Source: Cyclobacteriaceae bacterium (GTDB lineage Bacteria > Bacteroidota > Bacteroidia > Cytophagales > Cyclobacteriaceae). Taken from it: a stretch of DNA of 35,080 bases. Under the pieces are notes generated by a model that saw nothing but the letters and a program-made list of their open reading frames with translations, was not told where the DNA came from and searched no databases. Each line of letters opens with the position of its first letter. The first letter of the stretch is position 1. Shown piece by piece: positions 33,739 to 35,080 of the stretch. The stretch covers positions 1 to 35,080 of the forward strand of contig JAOUKH010000011.1 in NCBI GenBank assembly GCA_029882685.1, written 5' to 3'. The translations under genes were made by a program, and so were the position numbers.

Positions 33739-35080
33739 ATGCTAGCAATTTTGCTTACCATATTCTCCTCTATATTTAACTCTGGTATCCCTACAGACTC
33801 TTTAGAACTTCCTATAGATTCTATTACCACCCCTGTTGACTCTACTATAAATCGCTACGTTGAAATTGATAATATTTTCATTATCGGAAATCGTAGAACT
33901 CATGAAAAAATTATTTTAAGAGAGATGAGTATAGAAAAAGGACAAATTATCTATTTGCCTGATTTGCAACTACAACTAACGAAAGATGAAAGCAAAATAC
34001 TTAATACTAGATTATTTAATACCGTTGCATTAACTATTCTAGAACTTAGTCCTGATAAAGTAGATATTGTAGTTCGTGTAGAAGAACGTTGGTATTTTTT
34101 TCCTGTACCTATATTCGAGCTTATTGATAGGAACTTTAACGATTGGTGGGTAAATCGTGACCATGATTTTAATCGTGTTAAATATGGACTACGATTAAAT
34201 CATTATAACATGCGTGGAAGAAATGAAAGACTTAAACTTATTGCTCAATTTGGTATTACAAGAAGGCTAGGTGTCTTATATAGTATTCCTTATATTGATA
34301 GGACTCAAAAGCATGGAGTACAAATACAAGTCAATTATAAGGAACATATTAACCAAGCTTATAAAACAGAAGATCATATTCCTCTCGTTCATAGCTCAGA
34401 AAAAATACTTTATCAACAATTCAGTTCCGACATAAAATATACACACAGAGGTCAATTTTATATCTTTCATGAAATCCGAGCAGGATATGTGAATTCGAAA
34501 ATTAATGACTCAATCAACCTTTTAAACCCACTATATTTTAATAATAATAGCCAAGAGCAAAAATATTTTTCATTAAGCTATAGATTTAGGCAAGACAAAA
34601 GAGATTTTGTTGCTTACCCATTAAAAGGGTATAAAACAGAAATTCTCATTAAACAAAAGGGTTTTGGTATTTTCAAAGATTTAAATCTATTCACTTTTGA
34701 TGCTTCTTTTGCTAAGCACATCGACTTAGGGAAGAAATTCTATTTGTCTAATTTTAGCAATGTATACTTCAGCACACCTAGTAATCAACCATATTCCGAT
34801 TTCCATGGACTTGGATATGGCTCAAAACTTGTACGCGGCTACGAAACTTATATTATTGAAGGAGTTAACTATTTTTTAAATAAAACAACATTTAAAAAAA
34901 CTTTAATTGACGGAAAATTTAATCTATTTGGATTTGTACCCAACCAGTTTAAAAAAGTGCCTTACGCTGTATACTTTAAAACATTTTTTGACTTTGGGTA
35001 TGCGGAAAACTATCCAAATTATGTTCAGAACAATCTTCTTTCTGACCAATGGATTTATAGTGGAGGAATTGGTATCGATA
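33739..35080 (+). CDS. POTRA/Omp85-type outer-membrane protein (BamA/TamA-like), cut by the window end
   Basis: The frame is open from ATG at 33739 to the window end (447 codons, no stop). A weak signal peptide (MLAILLTIFSSIFNSG) is followed by a POTRA domain (IDNIFIIGNRRTHEKIILREMSIEKGQ..., RLFNTVALTI..., VDIVVRVEERWYFFPVPIFE). The barrel then runs to the edge with repeated amphipathic strands and a GLGYGSKLVRGYETY segment, the conserved RGY-type motif of the barrel. With one POTRA it is not a full BamA; it resembles the BamA/TamA-like proteins of Bacteroidota. The C terminus is missing. Confidence 0.82.
   Translation, partial: MLAILLTIFSSIFNSGIPTDSLELPIDSITTPVDSTINRYVEIDNIFIIGNRRTHEKIILREMSIEKGQIIYLPDLQLQLTKDESKILNTRLFNTVALTILELSPDKVDIVVRVEERWYFFPVPIFELIDRNFNDWWVNRDHDFNRVKYGLRLNHYNMRGRNERLKLIAQFGITRRLGVLYSIPYIDRTQKHGVQIQVNYKEHINQAYKTEDHIPLVHSSEKILYQQFSSDIKYTHRGQFYIFHEIRAGYVNSKINDSINLLNPLYFNNNSQEQKYFSLSYRFRQDKRDFVAYPLKGYKTEILIKQKGFGIFKDLNLFTFDASFAKHIDLGKKFYLSNFSNVYFSTPSNQPYSDFHGLGYGSKLVRGYETYIIEGVNYFLNKTTFKKTLIDGKFNLFGFVPNQFKKVPYAVYFKTFFDFGYAENYPNYVQNNLLSDQWIYSGGIGID

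Noticed and set aside
1-35080. CRISPR array
   Set aside because: No regularly spaced direct repeats were seen; the spacers of the cassette array are single and differ in sequence.

Overview
The window reads as chromosomal DNA from an AT-rich member of the Bacteroidota. The evidence is the gene content (an IPExxxVDY-family protein next to pyk, a Bacteroidota-style long Lgt, Omp85 and DUF481 barrels), several promoters with the TAnnTTTG -7 element, and few purine-rich ribosome binding sites. I cannot name the genus.

Positions 1 to about 7,815 are an accessory region next to the 3' end of the tmRNA gene (ssrA, minus strand, 7873-8269), a common integration point for genomic islands. It holds three minus-strand gene sets, each bounded by its own perfect 9-10 bp inverted repeat that starts with GTT and ends with AAC: a BcgI-like restriction-modification operon (394-3850), a Kiwa kwaA-kwaB anti-phage pair (4004-5579), and an unrecognised membrane protein (5754-6670). 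The 117-174 bp non-coding spacers between them share sequence, and two of them share an unusual folded structure: an outer stem, an 8-nt one-sided bulge, an inner stem and a 23-nt loop. The logic matches integron gene cassettes, where the start of a cassette is complementary to the inverse core at its own end, but the core sequences are not the classical ones and no integrase is visible. This is the most interesting signal in the window. Between the array and ssrA lie a 21-bp perfect palindrome, a remnant of a larger gene, and a gene for a nuclease-like protein with two membrane helices.

From 7,870 to the end the region looks like core genome. First come ssrA, a DUF481 barrel, tadA, a secreted hypothetical and aspS, which carries an in-frame palindromic insertion. 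The biotin genes bioF-bioD-bioA follow on the minus strand, then an OmpA lipoprotein. A three-gene minus-strand set for a 2,3-diamino-sugar uronic acid nucleotide comes next (oxidoreductase, acetyltransferase, aminotransferase), then miaA with a glycosyltransferase.

At 21,360-26,288 a tightly overlapping plus-strand operon encodes a soluble hybrid histidine kinase with Hpt domain, a stand-alone receiver, a small unknown protein, a PhnP-like metallo-hydrolase and an NFACT (RqcH-like) protein. It runs head-on into pyk, and the likely shared terminator sits inside the NFACT coding sequence. The window closes with a plus-strand run acpP-fabF-rnc-nadE-lgt and the start of a POTRA/Omp85 outer-membrane protein cut by the window end.
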